A stretch of 64,000 nt of DNA from Dactylorhiza incarnata. Its lineage: Eukaryota; Streptophyta; Magnoliopsida; Asparagales; Orchidaceae. The stretch lies in assembly GCA_033032865.1 (NCBI GenBank), contig JAWHQI010000005.1, forward strand, positions 10,502,001-10,566,000, written 5' to 3'. The translations under genes and the position numbers were made by a program. Positions 1 to 10,244 of the stretch are shown piece by piece; position 1 is the stretch's first letter; every line of letters begins with the position of its first letter. The notes under the pieces were generated by a model. The model was not told the DNA's origin and made no database searches. It saw only the letters and a program-made list of their open reading frames with translations.

Positions 1-308
1 TTTCCCGCGCTAGTGCTAACGCCGGCAGTAGCGCACCTATGTGTTTTTCTGTATTTTTAAAATTTTGAAAAATCCCTAAAAATATATTAATCTATGTGTA
101 CTATTCATTTCTGCACTTTTGCTTTTATTACATTTTTAAAAATCAAATACAAAAATACAAAAGCCAAATTACAAAAAATATGTTGTCTTTTTTTTTGTCA
201 TTTGTTTAAATTCTATTTCTAAAGGCAAAAATCAAATACTAAAATATAAAAAAAAAACAAGTATCAAAAATTATTATTTTGAACTTAACTTTTCTATTTA
301 GATGTATC

Positions 309-398
309 TTGCGAAAAGGTGATTTGGGCTATCATCCCATCATATCACCTAGTACCGGGCGAACCTCTCACAAGGTAGTCCTTAGGAAGTCCAAGATC
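309..398 (+). other. Non-coding block shared with Gypsy element G
   Basis: About 90 bp centred on TTGGGCTATCATCCCATC, then CCTAGTACCGG, then GGAAGTCCAAGA. Near-identical in element B (60732-60826) and clearly related to two places in the unrelated Athila element G (39463-39555 and 43650-43742). TGGG and CCCA can form a small hairpin. Function unknown. Confidence 0.8.
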
Positions 399-918
399 AA
401 ATTATAAGAGTTCAAACTTTAAATTAAAATTATTTCACAAAAATATCAAAAATACTGTATGGACTTTATTGAGAAAATAAAGCATGATTTAATCTATTAT
501 TTAGAACTTCTATAATGTTGCAATTTATCTTTTCAAACTACTTTGAACATTGCTTTCATCATGCTTTGATATATCTATTAATATGTGCATCAATTATATT
601 GAAAAAGTTGTGTAGAACTATGCGTAGCATGCCTCTAAGTATGAGTAAATGTTTTATGTTTGATAATGATCTTTATTCACTCACTTATTTTGGCATTGTC
701 TACATATGTGTTTAATCTAAGCATGCCTGTGTATGTTTTGTATTAGTACAATGAATTAAAATTGCACAAGTATCTTACCTACACTCCTTTGTTTGCACTT
801 TAAAAGTTAAGAAAAATGTTTATGTTTTTTATAAGTTATATTGGTTTGCAAAACAAGGGTATTCAGAGAACTTTGTACAAAACAAAAATCATAAAATAAA
901 GTGACAAAGATAACTCCA

Positions 919-1162
919 CCAAGAACTACTTGAACCTCCTGATAAGTCTTAATAAGCGTTGTGAGGTTGAGCACCTTGGAAAGAATAGTAAAGTATCTTG
1001 TTCAAACCATACTTTCTTTCAAAATAAAAACCACTTATTCTTAAGTACACCAGATCACAATAAAAAATCAATATTGAAGAATAAAATTATGTGATCCCCC
1101 TAGCACTACTTTGCACCCTGATAAGTCTTAATGAGCATTGTGTGTGCAAAGCACCTTGGTAG
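919..1162 (+). repeat. Two-copy hairpin module with covarying stems
   Basis: Two copies share the loop TGATAAGTCTTAAT(A/G)AGC and the tail GCACCTTGG. The arms differ but stay complementary: AACCTC (933-938) with GAGGTT (963-968), and CTTTGCAC (1109-1116) with GTGCAAAG (1144-1151). Both are preserved in element B; element C has the first at 15742-15777. Confidence 0.8.
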
Positions 1163-1398
1163 TTGTACATTTTCTGTGCATTGAAGTGCGTGGAAGTAAA
1201 ATTATTTGTGTTTTATTGTGCTTTTTACTTTACATATTTCTTGTATTTTTGATTAAAAGACTTGTTTACTCTATTCAAAATACACTTATGTGCACATCAT
1301 TATCTTCCATAACACTTCTTCTCATGAGTATTGGATCCTAATGCAAATTCCATACTACTCTTTATTTATAAAATGCACTAGATAACCTAGCATGCTTT

Positions 1399-1447
1399 CT
1401 ACAATGTTTGGTATGTTTTGAATTTGTGAATTAAAATAACATTGTAG
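1399..1447 (+). other. Conserved hairpin, 10-bp perfect arms
   Basis: CTACAATGTT at 1399-1408 pairs perfectly with AACATTGTAG at 1438-1447. The loop of about 29 nt varies while the arms are kept in B (61828-61837 with 61867-61876) and C (16075-16084 with 16112-16121). Confidence 0.75.
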
Positions 1448-1973
1448 CAATCTTTTTGATAACATTATTTCATGCTTGGTTACATTATTGTTAAACTTAA
1501 AGATTTTAATTGAACAATAATTTACAAAAACATCTTCTTTATGAAATTTAACTCATATATCTTTTTATGGATAATCATTGATTACAATAAGATGTTTTTT
1601 GTATTTCTATAAGTTTTCCGCATCATCACCATATAATTGTTTTACCTTGCGCTTTCATGCTTATTTAAAGTCTTTCATTTTGTGTGCATCATCACTTGAA
1701 TCTTCAAATTCCCTTCTTGCAATAAGTGGTAGACTTGCTTGGTAAACTCTATATTGGTTGCTTTTAACATGGATTATTTTTGTTATAAAACTCTGATTTA
1801 TTTCTATGAAAATATTATTACGCTAAAAACTATGATTTATTAATGGACTTCAAAATAGCTATGTGAGTGTTTTCATAAATTCAAATAAAAATATAAATCC
1901 ATAGGCTATGTCATTAGATTTAAAACACTTAAATATTTCCAATAATTATTATCCATGACTTCATATCTCACCA

Positions 1974-2215
1974 TAGCGGGGGCGTAGGGTTGTAGACATT
2001 AGATAACCTTTATCTCTAGTCATGTCTTGTCCTTAACCGAGGAGGGTTCTAGTGGGGCCTTGCAAGGCATTGGGGGGAAAGAGTGCTAGGTTGAGTTGTG
2101 TCTAGTGTTTGCATATAGGACTAATACCCCAACCTACGGCATGTTTGCAGCTCCTCATGCCCATCCGTCACTTAGTACAGGGCTAGGGTGTAGACATATT
2201 GTCTGGGTAGTTTAG
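1974..2215 (+). other. GC-rich non-coding block conserved in elements A, B and C
   Basis: About 240 bp beginning TAGCGGGGGCGTAGGGTTG, with GTGGGGCCTTGC, CACCCCAACCTAC-like and AGCTCCTCATGCCCATCC stretches. Matched at 62406-62645 (B) and 14490-14720 (C), with far fewer differences than the surrounding AT-rich sequence. No open frame explains the conservation. GTAGGGTTG near the start can pair with CAACCTAC further on, which suggests a folded RNA. Confidence 0.75.
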
Positions 2216-2410
2216 TTACTTGGAAATCATTACATTTTGGTTATACTACAAACTCTGATTTATGAAAATGTTGTAATACTCAAACTCTGATCTATTTAAA
2301 TGAAAAGTATTCTAAAACACCTTATCATTTCCTTCTCTATAAGCTCGATCATGCTTTTATCTTATTATCAATTTTTAAGTGGTGTCTCCTTACCCGCTTT
2401 TGCTAATAAC

Positions 2411-2660
2411 AAAAGGGGGAGAACTAACATGATAAATATAATCTACTATCAAAATATAATGGTTAATTAAGATGATAGCTTACATATTAGTAGAGAATTC
2501 ATTTAGGGGGAGCATATATTTAGGGGGAGCAATTCTAAATGCTAAAATCGTAAATTATCCTAAGTCATCACTCTCACACACACACAAGTATGTTTCTTCA
2601 TGCTTATATATTAATGCTCTGATTTATCATTAATGGATTTGTTATTATCAAAAGGGGGAG
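2411..2660 (+). other. Repeated polypurine tracts upstream of the A 3' LTR
   Basis: AAAAGGGGGAG-type tracts lie at 2411-2421, 2505-2512, 2522-2529 and 2650-2660. The last sits 2 bp before the LTR and is the likely plus-strand primer. Several such tracts before the 3' LTR are a known Sirevirus trait. Confidence 0.75.
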
Positions 2661-2864
2661 TTTGTTGGAACATGGTCTTCCGCATCTCCTAGGTTTGAGA
2701 ATAACAAATCCTATGTGTATTTGATCTTGTGTGTTTAAGTGTGCAAGATAACAAAGTCCACATGACTCAAGGATTACATAAGAAGGTTGCCCCCAAAGTT
2801 TAGCCAACAAATCCAAAACATCTACTGGCGCTGGCGGTAGTACTAGCGCATGCGCTAGCTACCG

Positions 2865-3085
2865 TTCGACGAACTGTTAGCGATGCTCGACGAAATGCTC
2901 ATAACGGCGTTCGACAAAAATTTTGTTCGACAAACTCCTAGCGGCGTTCGACAAATTCTCGTTCGACGAAATTTTCGTTCGACAAACTCCTAGCGGCGTT
3001 CGACGAATTCTCGTTCAACGAAATTTTCGTTCGACAAACTCTTAGCGACGTTCGATGAATTCTCGTTCGATGAAATATTGGATTA
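2865..3085 (+). repeat. Array of CGTTCGACGAA/CGTTCGACAAA motifs in the A LTR
   Basis: About ten imperfect copies of a motif near the palindrome TTCGTCGAA, spaced irregularly with CTCCTAGCGGCG-like linkers. The array is longer in the B LTR (56905-57255). Related motifs occur in element D. It lies upstream of the TATA box. Confidence 0.8.
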
Positions 3086-3273
3086 AGCGCAATTGCCGTG
3101 AGAACTTATAGAAGGAGATAGCGTCAGGCGATATCCGATAGCGTCGACGATAGCGAGGAGCACAGTTGGCAAGGGAAAATTATTTCCTCGGATTGAAGAT
3201 TCTGCCACACAGAATATGTCCAAATATAGGATAGCGCCGGCGGCAGCACTAGCGCAGGCGCTAGCGCTGAGAC

Positions 3274-3281
3274 TATAAAAA
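3274..3281 (+). promoter_or_regulatory. TATA box of the A LTR
   Basis: TATAAAAA, just downstream of the palindrome cluster AGCGCAGGCGCTAGCGCT (about 3252-3269). The arrangement is identical in element B at 57454-57461. Confidence 0.7.
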
Positions 3282-3991
3282 GGACCCATTGGCTCCGTCT
3301 TCATCATTCTCTTGAGATCCAGAATTCCAGAGCTTCGTGCCACAACATAGAGAGGAAGGTTCAGAGAGATACTCCCACAAATCCATGAAGGCTTAAGGAG
3401 ATCCGTGGAGAAGATTTCAACACGCGTCATCGTGACGAAAGACCGCATCGACTATGATCATACTCTGCGTTTTCATTTACTTCTCCAAGAGATCCACATA
3501 GAGGGAGTTTTTATATTATTGTCTTTTTATTTCACATCTTTTCTTGTAATCGTGTATTAAATTCGCCTCGTGTTGGCGACTAGGTCTGGGTAGGACTTAG
3601 GGCAGAAATTTGCCTCATATTGGCGACTAGGTCTCGGGTGTAGGTCTAGGGGGTGCTCGAGGCCATATCCAGGGAAGGGTTGGCTAAAGAGGCTTGAGGC
3701 CGTATCCGGGGAAGGATCGGCTAAAGCCAATCGGTTCGTGGGGATACGAGTCGTTATAGAAAACAAAAAGAGTCTTTCTATTAGCTTTGATTTCTAGCTT
3801 CGATAAGAGATCAAGTTTTGTAATCATGCTTCTCAAGTTAATAAAATCATGTCTTTACTTTTACTTCACTTGATTTGTCTTGATCTTCTCTGGTTTAATA
3901 GTCAAAGCTTTTTCAAAGTTATTCAAAATATATTATAAGTTTTTAAAACCCTTATTCACCCCCCCCTCTAAGGCCGCCTACTGATCCAACA

Positions 3992-4310
3992 CTTCTCGGA
4001 CCACGAATATTAAAATCTTTGACAATGTTCACCTAAGGCTGCATAATATTGAAGTTTGTGTTTATAAGGTCCATCTTTAACATAAGCTCGTCTCATTTTA
4101 GCTTGTTGATTTTTAATATATTACCAAATTTGAGGTTGTAATCCACGATCACGTTAAAAAAATGAGTGGACGACTCTCAACTAAGGAAGAATCAACATTA
4201 ACTAAAGGAGATTGAATATTAATTGGTTCTATTGAGGAAGGTGTGTCATCTTCATTTGATGGCTTCTTGTTAAAAATGAGGCAATAGTTTTCAGTTTTTC
4301 ATGATTACGA
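3992..4310 (-). pseudogene. hAT-like TTF-type zinc finger protein, 5' fragment
   Basis: On the minus strand, read with one frameshift and some stops, there is an acidic/serine-rich N-terminal stretch (KKPSNEDDTPSS...), then RGLQPQIW, RRAYVKDGPYKHK and HCQRF. This is the order of the TTF zinc-finger start of plant hAT-related transposase / ZMYM1-like proteins (family pattern RRAY-x-GP, then RRF...SWF). The fragment stops at the outer end of the element A LTR, so A probably inserted into it. No dimerisation domain is present. The recognition rests on a short, degraded match. Confidence 0.5.
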
Positions 4311-5189
4311 AAGAATTATGAACAAAATCAACATTAAATAAAAGATATTCTATTAAGTTAATTTTGTACAATTTAATTCTAATCCAAACATTAAGAATCT
4401 ATATGTTTTGCAATCAAGCACAAATGATAAACAAATAAACACTGAACATTATACTATATGAAAGAATTGATTGGTACAAGAAGAGAGAGACCAATTGAAT
4501 TTTTTACACCTAAAAATAATGTTGATACATTTTGAACAAAATAAGCTATCTTATCTTATTATTACTTGTATATTTAGCAGGTTTTATGTCATTTTGATCT
4601 ACGATCAAGGTTCTATTTAGGTATTATCTAAAATACTATTATACAAGTCCATAGCATGTGAATTGTGAACATGAAAAAAAGGAGATGGAAATTCATGAGA
4701 AAAATATCAACCAAAATACTTAACCTAATGCATGTCATTTTTCACAAAATCAGAAAGTAAGGACCATCTAAAAAAACAAAAGGAAAAATCAAACCTTTGC
4801 ATGCGATTCAGAACGATGTCAGTCTTTTAGATGACTTCAAAAATCGTGAAATCCCTAAGGTGCGGAGGATATTGAGAGATTTTAAACATCACGAATCACC
4901 TGGACATTTTGAAGACCATAGAGGAAACTTGAGATCTCAGAAATTGTAGATGTCATAGCGGAAGGTTGATCCATGGGGGCGATTTGGCAGCGGAGTGAAG
5001 AATCATTGGTGTGTCACGAAAAGAGGTGGAGGACCGAGTGGTGCAAGAAGGTACTACAAAGTTGTGAGCACCGAGCGGCGAATCTGCACAAGAGCAGGAT
5101 CTCAGGATGGGAGAGAAGGGACAAAGTTAGGGATCTCCCAGCATCAGATAAGTTCTTAAAGAAAATTAATAAATAAAAAAATTCTTGGG
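4311..5189. other. AT-rich stretch with no recognisable gene
   Basis: No domain, repeat shared with the rest of the window, or convincing long frame was seen. By position it could be the leader or intron of the hAT-like fragment on the minus strand, or the flank of the Gypsy relic that follows. The 67-codon open frame at 4973-5176 has no recognisable features. Confidence 0.4.
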
Positions 5190-5640
5190 GGTATGCTGCA
5201 CCTACATCATTTTGGTGGGTGGAGACGCACTCAGATCTCTATGGAGGTCTTCTCCGAAACTTTTCTTAGGAGATATATACCCATCATGACATGCTTGGCA
5301 CTGTAGTTTTTGACACTGATCTAGAGAGATGAGTATTTAGATGACTTCACCAAACTGAGCCGCTATGAGGGGAGGTTGGTTAAAGATTAGGAAACTAAGA
5401 TTCATAAGTTTTATAAAGTCGTTCGTGATGGCCTAAGGCTAAGGCTTGTGGGTTCCAAATATCTTGGATTTCGCACTCTTGTGGAGACTGCTAGGTAATT
5501 GGCAATGGACTTAGAAAAGGTCCAACATAGGAAGGGCTATAATGAAAAAGCATCAGATTTGATGATGCCACTTTCTTAGTGAAAACTTGAGGATGGTAAA
5601 CACAAGAGAAAACTATGATAGGTAGAGGTCTCCGCCTACC
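5190..5640 (+). pseudogene. Gypsy gag (capsid) remnant, element J
   Basis: Across several frames the order of a Ty3/Gypsy capsid can be followed: FSETFLRRYIP, LTLIQREMSI, then a LVGSKYLGFRTLVETAR-like stretch and an acidic/basic tail. Stops and frameshifts are frequent, so this is an old relic. It leads into the protease and reverse transcriptase remnants downstream on the same strand. Confidence 0.55.
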
Positions 5641-5974
5641 ATGTTAAGAGGCACTACTAGACAAGGTCCCTTGGCCTTCTATACCAGCAGAAAGGTGTAA
5701 CACATGGAATGAGCATGTCGATGTTGTCCTCCAAAGGTAGAGAGATGAGTGGTGGAGGTTACTCAAGTAGCGGGTCCTAGATACTTGGAGAAAGGGAAGG
5801 AAATGGAATCTTTCGCATCCCAATATCACCCGACCCAATCGAAAGTGTACTTGTTAGGCCAACAGGAGGCCATCTAATAGAACGATGTTGTGACAAGTAT
5901 GAACTTTATTTAACTTGTATATATTTAATTAATTTATACATCATGAGTTTTATATGCCTTGCATGTGATGACTA

Positions 5975-6313
5975 GGCTTTGTATTGATTTTCAACTATTT
6001 AGTGAGAACTCATTTCGATACTAGTACTCGGCATTCCTTTTTATCAGATGAATTCACATTTTGGGCAGAAGTGTCACTTGCATTAGCAAACAAAAAATTT
6101 GTTATGCCACTGCTTAATGGTTACATGATGAGCATGGATAGGAAGAGTTGTGTGAAGGTCCAAATTAGAAACCAAGACTTTGATTTGGAAGTATCCCTAT
6201 TACCACTATTGGACTTCGATATCATCTTTGGCATGGACTGGCATGAAAAGCAGTGTGCGTGCATAGATTTCAAGTTAAAGGAATTCACACTGGGTAGAGG
6301 AACCAAATGCTAG
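5975..6313 (+). pseudogene. Gypsy aspartic protease remnant, element J
   Basis: The longest readable part of J. It shows LLPLLDFDIIFGMDWHEK, the C-terminal flap and hydrophobic-glycine portion of Ty3/Gypsy proteases (family pattern DIILGMDWL), preceded by THFDTSTRHSFLS, where the active-site aspartate and glycine context is degraded. It lies between the gag and reverse transcriptase remnants in the expected order. Confidence 0.7.
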
Positions 6314-6689
6314 ACCATATTCACTGGAATATCATGGGTGATCAAGGTACTAATGTGTACCCTTCAAGTGGAATAGGTTGTTCGAAAAGGCTTGGAGCTA
6401 TTCTTCACTTTCTTGGAGGTTCCAAAAAGCATACCCAATTTGGGTGATGTACCGATGGTAACAAAATAAGTAGATGTTTTTTCTTGAGGAACTCCATGGG
6501 GCTCCACCTCAATATGAGAATGATTTTTTGGCATTGATCTAGGGCCAGTATCCATTTCTATTTCATGGTCACCTTATCGATTAGCAAAAAAGGACTAGCT
6601 GTGTTGAAAGTCAAGGTACAAAAGTTGCAAGCGCAAGGCTATATATGCTCGAATTCTTCTTCTTAGGATGCTTGTCTTCTTTTTGAAAA

Positions 6690-7560
6690 AGAAGGATGGT
6701 AGCTTATGACTACCATTGACTATTGAGGAATGAACAAGTTAATAAAGAAGAATAAGTACCCAATACCTTGTATTAAGAAGTTATTCAATTAGTTGGTTGG
6801 ATCTACCATATAAAAGAGGTTGTATTTGATGTTCTGATAATATCAGTTACAAATTCAGGAAAGTGATATCCTGAAGATGGCATATTGCACATGCTTTGGT
6901 CACTTTGAGTTCACCATGATTCTACTTTGGATTATGAATGCGCCATCGGTATTCATGAATTTGTTGAACTAAATATTTTGAGAGTGCCTAGATTGGTTTG
7001 TCATTGTCTTCATTGACGACATCTTGGTCTACTCTCAACCATAAGAGGAACATGTAGATCACTTACATACATTTTTGAGCATACTAAGAAGATAACATTT
7101 GTATGCCAAATTCTCTAAGTGAAAATTTTTGGCTATTGTTAGTGGCATTTTGAGGTCACATGGTTTATGGAGTGGGCATATAGGTGGATCTATCAAAGAT
7201 TGCAGCAATTTGTAATTGTCTAGAGCTAAAGAATACGATGAAAGTTTAGAGCTTCATAGGACTTGCTGGATACTATAAGTGCTCCATGGAGAACTTCTCG
7301 GGGATCACACATTCTCTCACTACATTAACTAGGAAGGAGCATATGATTGCTTGGACACCAGAGTGCGTAAGAGCCAATGAGGAAATAAAGAACCGACGGA
7401 TCATGACACCACTTTTGCATTCACCGTGCAGGACATAAGGTTATCAAGTTTATAGTGACGTATTAGGGAATGACAAAGGTATGTGTTATGCCAGTTTGGT
7501 AAAGTGATAACTTATGGTTCATGCTAGTAAAAGATGTATGAGAGGAACTACTCGGTCCAT
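6690..7560 (+). pseudogene. Gypsy reverse transcriptase / RNase H remnant, element J
   Basis: Reverse transcriptase motifs appear in broken frames: NKYPIPCIKKL, FGHFEFTMILLWIMNAPSVF, and the catalytic stretch FVIVFIDDILVYS (about 6990-7035) with both aspartates. Thumb-like sequence follows, then an RNase H start ending near ERNY. The homology stops where element I begins (7561). Many stops show that J is among the oldest layers. Confidence 0.75.
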
Positions 7561-8805
7561 TGTTAGATCGCGAAGCACCATTAGAGAGGAAGGGGTTGAA
7601 TAAGGGATTATTAAATTTTTATGAAAATCTTTTATAAGTTAAAAACTTTTGATTCATTAGAAACTCCAAATTCAAGAATGAGAAAAAATTCAAGATAAAA
7701 AGAGAGACAAAATTTTATTAATTTAAAATGATTGCAAAATTTTGATCTTCATAACGCTAAGAATCAAGGTGATGAATAAAAAAAAATATCTTTTTGTTTT
7801 CTATATTGATTCACACCTCGAACTGGTTGGCCTTATCATGTATCTCCCTAGATAGTCCTCAAGCTGCCCCGAGATCTAAACCTCAGTCTAGTCACCTAGC
7901 ACATGAGTCAAATTTCCCCTAAGCTATACAAATACATAGTCACCAACACAAAGCCGAATTCCTCTACATAAAATAAAAACATCTCTGAAAATAAAGAGAA
8001 AATACAAGAGATAAAGATAAAAAAATTATGAAGTGAAAACTCCCTGGAGAACTTCTGAAGGAAAGGACAAAAAAAATCTTGTGATTGTCGTCGTAGACGT
8101 GTTTGCTCTTTGTATTGAATAAGTTTTGACCTCCTTCCCCTTTGAAATCTCTTCTGATGGTTGTATGGGAGTCTTAGATCTCCTTTGGATGTCAGGCTTG
8201 AATCCTCTCTTCAGAATAATTTGTTTTGTGCATGAGAGATAGAGCAAAATGTTCATAAAAAAGAAAATTTTCTATTATTGCATGTGGTAGCACCTATCGC
8301 CATGAGGTAGCATAATTAATTAAATTTCTCTCTCTTAGCCTTCTTGATTTGGAAGCAAAGATACTATCTAAGGCAATGTTTTATCGCTCCACAGTAAACC
8401 TATTTCCAAGCAGGTTGTGATATTCTTCCACGACAAAATGTGATCTCCTGCTTAATTTGGCTCCCCAATCTTTTTGTTACTTCTTTGGTCTCCTTAAAGA
8501 TACTGCTGCACGATAAGGTTCCCGGTGGGATAATGTCTTACATAATAAGTTTTCATCTCCTGCCAAGTCTCATTTGAAATGCTCCTTGCGAGTTGTCACT
8601 ATGTAATAAATATATTCGCTAGTGGTAACACCTACTATCATATGGTAGATGGAAATTCAATCCCAATCTCCATTTGATTGTCCTGATCATACTACTTTTT
8701 ATTTTACTTGTAGTCCTGCACACTATAAACACAAGCAAACTAGATCAAATATAGATTATAATTTATTATTCTCAAACAAAGAGATGCAAATCATGTGTTC
8801 CAACA
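7561..8805 (-). repeat. 3' LTR of element I (diverged)
   Basis: 1245 bp. On the minus strand it begins TGTTGGAACACATG and ends GCGATCTAACA. It carries the GGCCAACCAGTTCGAGG and CTAGGTGACTAGACT-like segments of the A/C LTR leader. It is clearly more diverged than the LTRs of A, B or C. Confidence 0.75.
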
Positions 8806-9743
8806 AACTCCACTTTTGATAACAAGAAATCCCATGAATGAGTAATCAATCATTTATATAAGTGCTTTTTTAATGAGATTGTGCGATAAATAATAATCAT
8901 AAAAAGCTATTTTAGAATGGTGTATGCAAATACACTAGTACACTAAATTTTTCCAAGTGTGTAATCCCCCTAAATAGGTACTCCCCTAAGTTCAATGGTT
9001 TAGTTGTTTTCTTCCTCTATATTTCTCAATTTATTCTCTCACTTTTGGTATTATAAAAAGAGGGTGGAGGTGAAATATTTCAAAAAATAGTGAACTATTT
9101 GATAAATATAATCATGAACAATCAAAGAGTGTATGCAACTGAAGAAAAAATCAAGAAATAATGCATATAAAGGGAAATACACATAAGATAATCATAAAAG
9201 CATAAGACCACAACTTCATACAAAGATAATTATGATAAACTGTATATCATAAAATATTAGTGTTATAAATAGCAAAGCATAAAAGATTTGTGTTATAAAC
9301 CAAAAGAAAGTGATTTTTTAGGATAATCATTATAGTTCATATTGAGTATGACAAGCATGTAATGTATAACCTTATAGGGATTTAACAATACAGTGAGATA
9401 TGATTTGAGATTCAAGCTTTAAAGACATTGTAAAGTTCTTGCTTAGTCATCGAGTACATTTAGTCAATTATGTACGAATATGGTTTTTGTGCTTAAAGTT
9501 CAATTCTCATGAGTGGAAGGTTTATAAAAGACAATGATAAATATAATTTGTGATTTGATAGAGTATACAAAATAATAATCAAGACTCATATAAAAATTAA
9601 TGAATATACATAACAACATCAACATGCAAAGTACAATTACTTCCACAACTTATAAGCACAATACAGTACAACTACAAATATGATTCAGTCACACAATGCT
9701 CATTAAGACTTATCATGAATACAAAGTATGTCTTGGTGGATCA
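7561..9743 (-). mobile_element. Element I: 3' end of a relative of A, inserted into J
   Basis: The reverse complement matches the 3' part of elements A, B and C. The LTR occupies 7561-8805 (minus-strand start TGTTGGAACA at 8805). A degraded purine tract and internal non-coding sequence follow to 9743. The last recognisable piece (9680-9743) is the hairpin module TGATAAGTCTTAATGAGC. It stops exactly where the Athila LTR (element E) begins, so E inserted here. No gag is left in the window. The internal stretch 8806-9743 holds no gene. Confidence 0.75.
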
Positions 9744-10244
9744 TGATGAGCCCAATTTATATAGTATTTTCTGTACTCATCTGGGCTCATTTTTACTCAC
9801 TTGCACTTCAATTTTAGTTCATTATTGCTTATATTTCACTAGTTCACTCTCTCACACGAAGTGCACTTTTTGGCCCATTGTGGTATGCTATTGCGCGCTA
9901 TAGTGTTAGGGTAAGCACATGGTGCTCCCCATTCATTTTTTGGTGTTCAACTTATGCGGGAGGTGTATTCCTAGCTTGTGGTCTTGCTGTAAAGGTGGGG
10001 AAGGTCTCCTTTATTGCCCAACTTTCATATCTATAGAAATCGCTTGGTCGTGCATTTCCTTGACGCTCGATCAGATAGACCGTGTGTTTTCTACAGCTTT
10101 CCTGGATAGTGATCTGCTCCCTGCTCGTAAGTTTTGTTCGCGCACAGGTAGTTTTGACCGTTCTTGAGTAAAATCTCAAGAGCCCCTCTTTTGTCTAATT
10201 ATTTTATGAAATTAACACCCATGCATTTCTTTCATGCACGTTTT
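9744..10244 (+). repeat. 5' LTR of element E, first part
   Basis: Begins TGATGAGCCCAATTTATATAG, like other Athila-type LTRs, and runs to the C insertion point. With 17885-19067 it gives an LTR of about 1.68 kb. Short open frames here (for example 9919-10167) show no domain and are not called. Confidence 0.65.
10240..10244 (+). repeat. Target-site duplication of element C
   Basis: GTTTT on the left; GTTTG at 17880-17884 on the right. One mismatch. Confidence 0.6.

Larger units (their letters stand above)
1..3991 (+). mobile_element. Element A: 3' part of a gag-only Sirevirus-like Copia retrotransposon
   Basis: The window opens inside this element. Bases 1-2649 are non-coding internal sequence that aligns along its length with element B (about 60425-62853) and in parts with element C, both of which have a gag-only 5' half. 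It ends in a polypurine tract and an LTR (2663-3991) whose end matches the B LTR end. The internal stretch holds no credible gene; the short open frames near 515 and 1138 lie in conserved non-coding blocks. It contains the Gypsy-shared block (309-398), two covarying hairpins (933-968, 1109-1151), a 10-bp-arm hairpin (1399-1447), a GC-rich conserved block (1974-2215) and several GGGGGAG tracts. The 5' half lies outside the window. Confidence 0.85.
2663..3991 (+). repeat. 3' LTR of element A
   Basis: 1329 bp, TGTTGGAACA...GATCCAACA. Same order as the element B LTR (56674-58170): TTCGACGAA-type array (about 2865-3085), AGCGC...GCGCT palindromes, TATA box, GC-rich hairpin segment (3565-3750), a C tract and the terminal CCAACA. 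It abuts an hAT-like fragment at 3992. The 5' LTR is outside the window, so a target duplication cannot be checked. Confidence 0.85.

Noticed and set aside
930..970. Possible hammerhead ribozyme (CTGATAAGTC resembles the CTGATGA core)
   Set aside because: The GAAA box and cleavage-site context are missing; the hairpins fit a different structure.
4973..5176. 67-codon open frame as a host gene
   Set aside because: No domain, no homology within the window, and no supporting structure.
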